NCBI GenBank assembly: GCA_944472155.2
Contig: OX235279.1
Span: 47,899,564 to 47,963,563 of the forward strand
Direction of reading: 5' to 3'
From: Trichobilharzia szidati
Taxonomy: Eukaryota > Platyhelminthes > Trematoda > Strigeidida > Schistosomatidae
DNA length: 64,000 bases
Made by a program: the position numbers and the translations under genes. This document shows positions 54,866 to 64,000 of the stretch, one piece after another (positions within the stretch are counted from its first letter, which is position 1; the number at the start of each line of letters is the position of its first letter). The notes under the pieces are model-generated. The model searched no databases, had not been told where the DNA came from, and saw only the letters and a list, made by a program, of their open reading frames with translations.

Positions 54866-57070
54866 GTTTACAAGCGTTACAATATGTACGACTACAACTG
54901 TATTAAGCTATGGGTGATGGTTATCACTTAATCAAGCTGATGATCATGCTTCGTCCTCATATGTGAATCAGTGTTAAAGTTTTGCACCACATGCTCTGTC
55001 TGGATTGATTTGGTAGGCTGATTCAACTGTCATAGACGTATTTTCCTATTCCCACAAAATTCGTTCACAAACTCTTCTTGATTAACGTTATCTTACAGAT
55101 TGTAGTTTGCATTTCCACTGAACACATGATCGGAAAGCCTATACATTTCATTCCTTACTCAGAAGCACGACTCGTAAAGTTCTAATAAGGATCTTCCAAA
55201 CTGCCCATATCGCCAGTTTCCCTTTCCTTTAGAATTGGAATTACCCGTCCTCACTTTTGATAAGTAGTAGCATGCACTCTCTCTCGTCTGATTCACTTCT
55301 TCCACATCAACTTTATCTTATTCATGTTATGAATTCTGAACAAGTTATGTCCAATTGACTAATTGAAAGAAAGTTATTATCTCGAAGTAGATATAGCTCC
55401 TGTTATGACAATAAACGCCTCCCAATTAAGGCAGATTCGCCTGATACTGCCCACATTTCTAGCGGTTGAGTTGTTCGTAGCTTGCATCATATTGCCAGTT
55501 TCATTAGCAGACGTTCAAAGGCAGAACACTAGAAACAACTAGCCGAAAATCACAGCAGTATGCCAGACCCGATTTTCAACAGAGTTTCGACAGACAGAAT
55601 GCAACATTCTGTACACCAGTACACACATTCGAGTCATTACAATTGTTTTACTAGAAGTGCCTTATTAATATGCATTTGTACACCGTTCATACCGATGGAT
55701 TTCGGGTAAACGAGAAAGCATATTCCACCAATCAGGTCACCTGTATCACTTAGAAAACTAAATGAGCTGCGTATTTCCCTACTAATGTATATGAGAGGAT
55801 ATTTCCTTGCATTTCGGGATTCTGTGGTATGATCTGATTCTGTTGTCTTTCGACGGAATCATTGGAGATAAATGATACGATGCATATTTACTCACTTGAA
55901 AATTCGAGCGCCTCACGGCATATGATATCACCTCGTTTCCCTGATGCCAGCCACTGTAATGGAATATGGTAGAGGTCAACGCGAAGCGTACGTCTACTGT
56001 TGAGCATGATCTCCAAGAGATACGTTTTCACAAATGAGTCGTTGATAACCTGTATGATGGAGGTAGAAATAGTACTAAATATTGAAGTGGCGGCACCTGT
56101 TTATGACAACCTAAGTCAACAGCATGACCTGAATCCAAGTCACGTTTTATTATCTAGAAATCCCGGTCAAGTTTTTGAAATCCAAGCAAGTATATGCGGA
56201 CGTTATTCCCAACGAAAATCAAGACGACCGCCTGTCGATACATATTGGGACTGGTGGGACGGCTAATATCCAATGATTTCACAATGCACAAATAAGACAA
56301 GTGGATATAAAGACATCTGGTGGTGCCATCAGTAGGGTTGCACATAATCTTTGCTTATTGGGAGGCGTCGATGAAGATTTAGTGCTTATAAAGATATATC
56401 GTCAGCTGATGGATGAACATTTGTCTTTCGATATCTCAAAGGTTAGGCAGGTCATTGTTTTAATTGCCACGCATATGTGTCTGACTCAGTGACATAACTT
56501 GTTGTTTTCAGTCCTTCCTTTGGCTACTCCTATCTTTGCTGGTTCAGATGGATGGTCGACCAGTGTTCCGATTTGTACCACTTGTTACTGGTCAGTAGTA
56601 TGAGTTTATATTTTGTTTGCTGTGTCCTTACTGCGTAACGATAACCATTGCCTTCCTTTGAAATATATCTCAGTGTCTGAACCTCCTCTCTGATCTGTAG
56701 AAACTATCGTGTAGTTAAACAGTATCTGTTGTACATGAATTGTTTGTATTCCACTCTCCGCTAAATATTGTTTATTCCAATCACTTTGTTCTTCATGTAG
56801 ACATTTGAGCTGTTTCATACTACCCGTGGATCGTCCATCACATGACTCCGATGTCACTGTTTCCTAAGCACACTGACAGTGCGTTTGGTGGCATTCAACC
56901 CTAGACTTCTCACGACTACAGCTTTACATACCATATTTAATATGGTTTCGTGATCATTGGTTTAATCAATCGCAGGTTTGATTACAATCGTCGTTCCGTA
57001 TTTCTGAGAAGAAATTTGCTGTCAGCTTCTATCTGAAATATGCCGGAAACAATTTCTTCCCAGTATTATA
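54866..57070. repeat. Duplicated unit U2, left part (2205 bp)
   Basis: Second copy of 37714-39918, same length to the base. The same two short frames are present (56000-56266 and 56301-56492). At its right end U2 passes directly, through 8-12 bp (AGTTCTGTTTTT), into the right part at 57079, showing the arrangement that in U1 is separated by 14.3 kb of LINEs. Confidence 0.85.
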
Positions 57071-57078
57071 AGTTCTGT

Positions 57079-57439
57079 TTTTGGAATAAATCAAATTATT
57101 ATTCTTATTAGTTTTATGGAATGCAGCCTTCCTTAAGTCGACCTGAGGAAGAAAGTACTACCGGGTTGGATATAGTAACGCTTTCTAAGGATTCACAAAA
57201 CCTAGGGTCTTACAATCGACGTGCGGATACATTTTAACAAGGATACATCGTCGCAGTGGTCAACCCACGGGTGAGGATGAACGCTATCGCGTTTTCAATT
57301 TACCTGGTTTTCTCGTCTTTCATTGGCTAGAAGTGTAGCAGTCAGTTGGATTTTACATTTTCCGTAGGTAGGTGCTGTCGTGTAAGGTTTTGTGTGTTTG
57401 TGTTATGGGTGGTGTTTCGCAAGCCACTGTGGTGAATAT
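57079..57439 (+). repeat. Duplicated unit U2, right part
   Basis: Second copy of 54206-54566. The sequence continues past the duplication edge at 57440 into unique DNA. Confidence 0.85.
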
Positions 57440-57560
57440 GAGTGTAACAGGCAAGAGTAAACAACAGACATCAAAGCCAAATGACCTTGATTTGACCAAA
57501 CATTTAGCTCAGCATTACGAATGGTTGATAGTCATATTCGTCTTTGAAAATGTCTCCTAG
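57405..57560 (+). CDS. Hypothetical small ORF / possible first exon
   Basis: ATG at 57405 opens 51 codons (MGGVSQATVVNMSVTGKSKQ, then QTSKPNDLDLTKHLAQHYEW) to TAG. The composition through Trp-40 looks protein-like and the hydrophobic end may be intron sequence read through, which would suit a first exon with a donor near 57520. The first 12 codons lie in the duplicated unit and recur at 54532. No family recognised; it may be chance. Confidence 0.2.
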   Translation: MGGVSQATVVNMSVTGKSKQQTSKPNDLDLTKHLAQHYEWLIVIFVFENVS

Positions 57561-58851
57561 ACTTGGTTTTGACTTCTCTGTGGAAAATATGTTGATAGGA
57601 AGGAGTAAAACATGCATATTTGGAGGCATAAAGACCCTGTAAAAGTATTGCTGGGCTACTGATGGTTATACATTCAGGTGCAACCACTTTATATGGGGAA
57701 GTCTCTATAAGTTGGTAAGTCGTACACTATTGGTGATTCTTTAGACATTTTCTTCTCAAAACCGAAGCTCTCCCTTAGTAATATATTGCGTGTATGAAAC
57801 CAGTATCTGCAGCAGTTGGAGAAATGAAGAATACATTGGTTTGATATGCCTATAACCACTACATGAGAATCTTGGACCAGTTTTTCCAGCATATTAGAGA
57901 TATATATCTTATATGATTCATTTTCATTACAAATATATTTGTATATATCGTAGATGCACTTCCTTGTAAATTAAATACCACTTCTCACCTAGAAGAGTCT
58001 GTTTGGTTGTTTCAAGACCGTCTGAATTTGGTGTCTATTCTTTACTGTTGCTATGAAACACTTGACTATTCTAGCGTCGTTTCACTGCTTCTTACACGGA
58101 CACAATGCTTTCTTCGGTGTACACTCTCCCGAATCTGTTTGGCCATAATGGTGGTTATCAGTGACCACTATCCCGTGAGTCCCAATAAATTTCTTGAGTT
58201 GTAGTTATACGTACAATATTTTCTACTTCGGTACTTCTCACTCACATAATCTGGTATCCTGCGTTTCTTGTGAATTGACTGTGACAAGCGGTGGCAAGAA
58301 TGTGCTTCGTCAACGAAGCCGGTGTTTAGAAGTTCATTGCAGATGATCAGTGCGAGTGGAAGCAGCACATAAGTAAGAAGCTGAGAACGCATTGGAAGAC
58401 TTTCAAAAAGTAAGGACCTTATAAATTGCTGACAGGCACGACCGTTTTCACATACTGGTATGTGGCTACGTTCACATGCAGAGTGAAAATCGGCGAACGA
58501 GACACTGCACAGTAGTGGGAGAACCTCTTGGAACTTTCACCTAGCGTGTATGTTTCCCTCTAATATTTTGTCGCTCAGACCACTGACAAAGCATTGTTAA
58601 ATGTATTCTTGTTGTATGGTTCGACGGCGCAATTACTGGCAGTTAATGATATTATATATGCGTAATTTTCATGATATTTTCCGCACCATTGATGTGTTCC
58701 ACATTTGGAAAGAAGTGTATATTATGATAACTGAATCTATTGAATACTCGAGTCATATATTATCGTGCGTGTTAATCATGTGAATGCTAGATTTGTGTAA
58801 ATGGATTGTTATTATTATTGCTTGGCGACGGTGAATTTAATCTATATCGCC
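57561..58851. other. Unassigned sequence
   Basis: No family recognised. A TAT-repeat patch lies near 58803-58820 just before CR1-3. Confidence 0.45.
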
Positions 58852-59723
58852 TTTAGGAATGTCGACTCGAAATTTGTGACATTTTGCACGTGTTTCCTCT
58901 GATATTCATTTATAGCTTATTGACGTGTAATCCTTAAAATTATAGTCCAAATTTCTAAAATGCGTGTTCGTAGAAACAAAACCGTTTTATATAGTGGCTC
59001 AAGCTCGGTTATTACTGTATTACCACCCTGTAATACAGTATCAACTACTAGATCACAAAATGGCTCGAGTGCAGTTCTCACTCCTGTGTTACAATTGAAA
59101 GATGTTCTATTAGAGAACTCTGAGTTCTGTGAATTAAACCGCCTTGTGAAAGACACCCAGAGGCAAGTAAATGAACTTCAGGAAAAATTAGGTCAGTTTG
59201 ATAGCATGACACTGCCAATCTGAAATATCATGGAGAACTGTTCTGACATTGGCCAGGTTAAGTCTCTACTAGAAGTAACTCAAAACAAGCTTGCGGATTT
59301 AGACCCAGTAGCCCACCTGTTAAAAGAGCATCCTAAAATGTCTCCGGACAACCTGAATAAAACTGAAAATTTGATTGACTGCTTGGCCTCTTCTCAACAG
59401 GCTATAGTTTACAACATCCCAGGCTCAATACGTCTCAAGACTATAAGACACCAAATCCTGGATTTTTGCGGCATGGCTAGTGTGCATGTGAATGCAAAAG
59501 ACTTCGTAAAATGTCAACCCAGGCTAATTGTCCCATCATTTTTAAGTTCAGTAATTCCCTTGATGCTAGTAAATTTACTAAATTTCAGGATCACTTAACA
59601 GTGAATAGCAGTCATAAGTTTGTAACCATAGCCCAGAATGAAACACCGCATCAGCGCAGAATAATGCCTAGTAATAATCTGGTCACCTCCTCTGGCTTAA
59701 ATTTACCGAGTATGGCATGCTAG
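58852..59723 (+). pseudogene. CR1-3: 5' end and ORF1 fragment of a CR1-like LINE
   Basis: 5' untranslated (TTGTGACATTTTGCACGTGT at 58875) and ORF1 up to the counterpart of residue about 250 of CR1-2 ORF1. Nucleotide identity to CR1-2 is high, but the initiator is lost (ATAGTCC instead of ATGGTCC near 58943), a TGA lies at 59221-59223, and deletions and a frameshift near 59480-59510 break it. The copy stops near 59712, so it keeps the 5' end and lacks the 3' end, the reverse of the usual 5' truncation. Confidence 0.8.
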
Positions 59724-60454
59724 ACTGGTACTCCCTAGGATATCAACTCCTTACTATACGTAAGTGTAATTCTGTGCGAACACTAACCATTGGTATAAGT
59801 GGTTAATTATGAGGAATTTAGTCAAGCCCGAACATCTGCCTAGAGTTACGCCTGGATTACGTCTCCTAGCCATGGGTAAATCTGTGTGAACCAATGACAA
59901 AATAACCTAACCCATGTATTTGAAAACTAAGAATAGAACTTAGGCACTGCGTCGGAGTTCGATTTCGTACAATATTAAGTGTACTCAAAAGTAGTGCATA
60001 ACTATTATTTCACTGATGTCATTCCATCTGATCACGGGTGTTAACACACAATGCAGAATAAAATCTACACGAGACGAATAATGGGGTAGATGGAGCTATG
60101 GCAATATTTCACTTACATGGAATTATGCCACCATTACTTTCTCAAGTCTCATTGGTAAGCCACATACTCAGGCATTGTAACATGAACACCACAAAGTCCC
60201 TCTAGATAAGCTGTTTAGTAATAAGTGGCTGAAAATAATGAGTCACAAGTGCAGCTACCATGTCATTCATAACCACAGGTAATTCCTGAAGGAGTTCGGA
60301 ATACCTGAGTGATCTGAAAATGAATGATTATTAAGACTGATATGACCTACGTTATAGGTGTACTAGTGGTGGAATGCATCTACAAGCTACTTTTCGAAAG
60401 CAGGGTAGTACTAACTGTTAGCACTTGTGTCTCAGAAAGACCATCTATTGTATT
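59724..60454. other. Unassigned sequence
   Basis: Between the CR1-3 5' fragment and inverted CR1 3' ends; no gene or known repeat seen. Confidence 0.45.
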
Positions 60455-60855
60455 TCTTAGTAATAATAATAATAGTATATTCTCATTTTTTACATGAGGG
60501 ACGCCAGTTTACAGGCATCATCAATTCGATAAACTACACATACGATTAGTAAGCATAGTTAGTAATGTTAATATAATAAGGTACATATTTATTCCTACAA
60601 ATGTAGGGCACACAAGTTGTATAGGCATGGATAAGTATTATTTCAGTTACATATTTAAATTACATGATTTACGGTTAAACAACATACTTGCTGTCATTTT
60701 ATCTTTAGTTTGTGGGAAAAATCTGATAAGTGGTGATTCAATGGAACACATCAAGAAATATAGAGATATTGACTTCGCATTAACAAAAAAACCCAAGTAT
60801 GCGTTGGATAGATTACAGATACTTGGGAAAATAAATATAGCTTGAAGTCAAGTCC
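60455..60855 (-). mobile_element. CR1 3' end fragment, minus strand
   Basis: Tail AATAATAATAATAG at 60461, then GGACGCCAGTTTACAGGCAT, and continues through AACACATCAAGAAATATAGA to CTTGGGAAAATAAATATAGC. It matches the reverse complement of CR1-2 53826-54200. 5'-truncated copy. Confidence 0.8.
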
Positions 60856-60884
60856 CTCATAAAACAATAAAATGCGTCTTACAA

Positions 60885-60960
60885 TAATATATTCCCACTT
60901 TATGCACATGAGGGACTCCAGTTGACAGGCATCATCAATATGATAATAATGCACACATAG
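60885..60960 (-). mobile_element. CR1 3' end fragment, minus strand, second
   Basis: AATAATATATTCCCAC, then ATGAGGGACTCCAGTTGACA and GGCATCATCAATATGATAAT: a short 5'-truncated CR1 end placed directly behind the previous one in the same orientation. Confidence 0.7.
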
Positions 60961-61066
60961 AGTGAACATGTTTAAAATTTTTCTCTAACACAAAATATAT
61001 ATACAAGGGAAGATAATGGAATACTGACCGTAATTACCCTTGCATAAGTTAAAACAGTTTATATGG

Positions 61067-61414
61067 TGTAGCGGTAAATAATTCCCCAAAATTATTAACC
61101 ACAGCAATCATCACTCAACATTGGATGCTGACCATCACTGTTTAAGTCGACTTGTTTAGCTGAAGGCTTACGGTCAAGCATCCCCGCCATTTGGTGCTCC
61201 GTCGTGTCACGTGCGTGCACGATTACTAGCTAGCTAAGCATTCACCTCTACCCGCGATTTTGTCCCGAAATATAATACGTACTTTGGACGACAAAATCTG
61301 GTCTTTTGCTTTACCATTTGGTACTCGAAGAACGAACACTATAGTGGTTGTTGGTATAAGATCTTGCGTTAGTATAATCCGTACAACTCGCGAACGTCGA
61401 TACCTTCAATCACA
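61067..61414 (+). mobile_element. Candidate 5' LTR of the Gypsy element
   Basis: Begins TGTAGCGG and ends near CAATCACA at 61407-61414. The leader beyond it contains two copies of CACAAAAYTGGTGAGCCC (61411-61428 and 61436-61453), a likely primer-binding region. No second LTR is in the window to compare with, so the limits are inferred from TG...CA ends and the position before gag. Confidence 0.45.
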
Positions 61415-61571
61415 AAATTGGTGAGCCCGTCAACCACAAAACTGGTGAGCCCAACCACGAACTACATCTTCAATTCATACGCAAATAAACCCGGTGAGTT
61501 CGTTCCTTTTTGTGTTTATTCTTGTACTATATTATAATAATAATAGTATTGTTATCGGCATACTTTTCGTC

Positions 61572-62390
61572 ATGAGTGATCCTAGCCCCAAGGTTATTCA
61601 GATTCGCTCAACCGCCAAAACAATCCAGCTAGTACCATATTGGCCAGATAATGCTGAAACGTGGTTTCAGATTGCTGAGTCCGATTTTTGTGAACATGGC
61701 ATAACTGATCAACGTTCACAGTTCCTTGCAGTTATTCACGCCCTACCGCGGGAATTCAGCAGGTGCGTAACTCTGCAGATGTCGGTAAGTAACTCGTACG
61801 AGTTGCTCAAAGCATCCATCCTCAAGAGAAACGTTCTCACAGATCGACAACGTCTGGATGAGTTATTTCGTAACATCGAGTTAGGAGATCAGTCAGCCGT
61901 GAGCATGCTGGCAAGAATGAAAGAGATCATTGGCCAAAGTCAGTTCGATGAAGGACTGTTTAGAGAACTATTTTTATCCAAACTGCCACAGTCAGTTCAG
62001 ACTGTACTTGTGACACTTCAGGGTGTTCTCGTAGATGACTTAGCTGTCTCTGCAGATAGAATTCTAGAGATAACGAAACGGCCAGTTACCGAAGTATACT
62101 CTGTTACCGAACAGACTTCGAAGAAGGATTCTGCAATGATAGAGTTAATCAACTCCGTCCAGCAGATGCTTAGGTCAAACAAGCCTAGCAATTCCTCCTA
62201 TCGTCGTTCTAAATCCCCTCAACGGCAAAGTGCACGTGGACGATCTAAGTCCAACACACGTTCTGTCAAAAATCCTGACTGGTGTTGGTATCACAACACC
62301 TATGGCAAGGAAGCAAAATATTGTCGAAAACCTTGTGATTTCGGCAAAGCCTCCAAGTCTGTGGGAAACTATCCCGCCGGCACGCGTTAG
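61572..62390 (+). CDS. Gypsy-type Gag
   Basis: ATG at 61572, TAG at 62388-62390, 272 codons. The N-terminal part ([20 protein letters not shown], then the region with [13 protein letters not shown] and [20 protein letters not shown]) is the capsid-like domain of metazoan Gypsy elements. A basic Arg/Ser-rich stretch precedes a single zinc knuckle of the form C-W-Y-H...C-x-x-P-C. No stop interrupts it. The pol frame overlaps the last 50 or so nucleotides in the -1 frame. An in-frame extension upstream to 61494 begins with GTG and is not used here because 61572 is the first ATG. Confidence 0.85.
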   Translation: MSDPSPKVIQIRSTAKTIQLVPYWPDNAETWFQIAESDFCEHGITDQRSQFLAVIHALPREFSRCVTLQMSVSNSYELLKASILKRNVLTDRQRLDELFRNIELGDQSAVSMLARMKEIIGQSQFDEGLFRELFLSKLPQSVQTVLVTLQGVLVDDLAVSADRILEITKRPVTEVYSVTEQTSKKDSAMIELINSVQQMLRSNKPSNSSYRRSKSPQRQSARGRSKSNTRSVKNPDWCWYHNTYGKEAKYCRKPCDFGKASKSVGNYPAGTR

Positions 62391-63625
62391 CGGCAACCGT
62401 CGCCGGTGGCACTAGCCGCTTACTTTACATCCATGATGTAATGAGCCAGACTAGATATCTAGTCGACACAGGCGCCGAAGTCAGCGTCCTTCCTGCTACA
62501 GCAGCAGATCGACAGAAGGATCCTAACTTCAACCTACAGGCTGCAAATGGAAAACCAATTGCAACCTACGGTCGGAAATACGTCTATCTGAACGTGGGTT
62601 TACGCAAACCTATTCAGTGGATTTTCCTAATCGCTGACGTCACAATGCCCATCATTGGCACGGACCTACTTAATCATCATGATTTGCTCGTAGACGTCCG
62701 CCGTAAACGATTAATTGACAACACTACTAGTTTGTCTATCAAAGGCATAACTTACAGTGGCCCCAGTTTGTCAATCGTTAAGATGAAAGCAATCCTCGAT
62801 CCAACTTTTCAACCGATTGTTGACAAATACCCGGAACTCAATTGCCCATCTAACGACCTCCCGTGTATAACCAGCAATGTTATGCACCACATCATAACCT
62901 CAGGACAGCCCGTGACATCTAAAGCACGACGACTGGCCCCTGATAAACTGAGAATTGCCAGAAACGAATTTGATCATATGCTCACCCTTGGCATCATTCG
63001 GCCATCGAATAGTCCATGGGCATCCCCGTTGCATATGGTACCGAAAAAGGATAGCAACGATTGGCGACCCACTGGTGATTACCGGCGAGTGAACGCCAAA
63101 ACAACTCCTGATTGCTACCCTTTGCCTCACATACACGACTTGACGGCAACGTTAATTGGAGCATCTATATTCTCCAAAATCGACTTGGTTAAAGCATATA
63201 ACCAAATCCCGATGGCAACGGAAGATATCCCGAAAACGGCCATCATTACGCCTTTCGGACTTTTCGAATTTCTACGTATGCCATTCGGCCTCCGGAATGC
63301 GGCCCAAACATTCCAACGCTTCATCAACGAAGTATTTCGCGGTCTCGACTTTGTATACGCATACTTAGACGACTGCCTCATTGCCAGTCCAGATAAGGAA
63401 ACTCACCTTGGACACTTGGACTTGGCATTTGAAAGGTTACGCCAACATGGTGTTACCATCAATATACAGAAGTGTCAGATAGGCGTTGACTCACTCGATT
63501 TTCTGGGTCACACTATTGACTGTCAGGGCATTCGCCCACTGGCTACTTCGGTCGATCACTCTAAGAAAACGCGTTCTGGACGTCACGTTAGATTCCCAGA
63601 ATACCTTCACACCTATTTCACATAA
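62335..63625 (+). pseudogene. Gypsy-type Pol: protease and RT fused to Pol tail (RNase H and integrase missing)
   Basis: The frame opens after TGA near 62334, -1 relative to gag. Protease active site [13 protein letters not shown] at about 62457-62495. RT about 62900-63520: [66 protein letters not shown] and LDFLGHTID. Right after [10 protein letters not shown] the frame continues in register with [20 protein letters not shown] and a stop at 63625; that is the usual C-terminal end of Gypsy Pol. About 650 codons (RNase H, integrase) are therefore absent, with no frameshift at the join. The open frame could still make protease-RT, but the element cannot integrate by itself. Confidence 0.85.
62363..62409 (+). 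promoter_or_regulatory. Candidate -1 ribosomal frameshift signal (gag to pol)
   Basis: Heptamer GGGAAAC at 62363-62369 sits in the gag frame as G GGA AAC, the X XXY YYZ pattern. Four nucleotides later CCGCCGGC (62374-62381) can pair with GCCGGTGG (62402-62409) as an 8-bp stem with one G-U pair. A -1 slip here leaves gag before its TAG and enters the protease frame, which is open from 62335 on. Confidence 0.65.
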
Positions 63626-64000
63626 CTGAGTGACATCAATTTTTTTATGTTGCGTCATTTAACACAAGTAAATGATATTTTTCCTATAACCGTACATAAA
63701 ATTAAATTAGATGTGTATTTTTTTCCCGATATTTTGAACTTTACATTATTTTACTGTATAGTAGATGCATGTCATATTTTTTGGGAAAAAACGCTTATTT
63801 GGTACATTTTTCTTGACAAGGTTCTCAGCATTCTTGTTTTCTTTTCCAGGTGCAACGGGCACTGGACAGGAAACAAACGAAGCACGGGATCCAACGAACA
63901 ATACCGAGGAAGCTATGTACAGACACCCTATTAGCATAGGCAGACAGACCAGCAGGCTCTCCATCAAGCCGCTCGGAAGATTTTTTTCACCCATCAGGGA
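63626..64000 (+). other. Region after Pol, with possible exon at the window edge
   Basis: 63640-63848 is T-rich. At 63849 a strong acceptor-like tract (TTGTTTTCTTTTCCAG) precedes a frame that stays open to the window end, with ATG near 63914 (MYRHPISIGRQ). This could be a spliced downstream exon of the element or of a host gene. No second LTR is seen before the window ends. Confidence 0.3.

Overview
This is eukaryotic DNA from a blood fluke (Schistosoma or a close trematode relative). The evidence is the combination of repeats: a schistosome Sm-alpha-type SINE carrying a hammerhead ribozyme, a Merlin (IS1016-like) transposon, Penelope-like elements (PLEs) with GIY-YIG endonuclease, CR1-like and RTE-like LINEs, and a Gypsy LTR element. 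These sit in AT-rich sequence with long (TA)n and (CA)n tracts. Species identity is inference. No prokaryotic gene organisation, CRISPR array, rRNA or functional tRNA gene is visible.

Layout. 1-15.7 kb: a tRNA-headed SINE, a PLE (2.27-5.23 kb) with long inverted arms, a second SINE type, then mostly unique DNA with PLE fragments, ending in two convergent PLE remnants (12.3-13.7 kb plus strand, 13.8-15.0 kb minus strand). 15.7-20.8 kb: Sm-alpha SINE with hammerhead, a decayed second hammerhead, a Merlin transposon with an apparently complete transposase, a SINE, a PLE 3' end and a Gypsy RNase H remnant. 20.8-31.2 kb: little coding; the one recognisable cellular gene piece is a beta-tubulin 3' exon (minus strand, 25.9-26.5 kb) with a stop codon just before the acidic tail. 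Around it lie SINEs, a 255-bp insertion with a hammerhead-like core and 24-bp flanking repeats, PLE ends, and an old RTE remnant interrupted by a solo LTR. 31.2-37.4 kb: a CR1-group LINE whose ORF1 carries a PHD finger, with a Merlin fragment embedded in its broken ORF2, then an RTE 5' fragment.

37.7-57.4 kb is a 2.56-kb unit present twice as a near-perfect duplication. The first copy is split by 14.3 kb of LINEs: a decayed CR1 (itself split by an RTE with a clean 13-bp target duplication), followed head-to-tail by a CR1 whose two ORFs are both uninterrupted. The second copy is the empty version. 58.8-61.0 kb holds more CR1 pieces. 61.07 kb to the window end is a Gypsy element with a candidate LTR, gag, a GGGAAAC frameshift site, and protease-RT fused in frame to the pol tail, without RNase H or integrase.

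Functionally the window is a record of retroelement interaction. The RTE machinery probably mobilised the tRNA-headed SINEs, whose body and tail match the RTE 5' and 3' ends; PLE ends carry ribozyme-like hairpins; elements are nested inside one another. Most elements are decayed. CR1-2 and the Merlin transposase are the best candidates for intact coding capacity.
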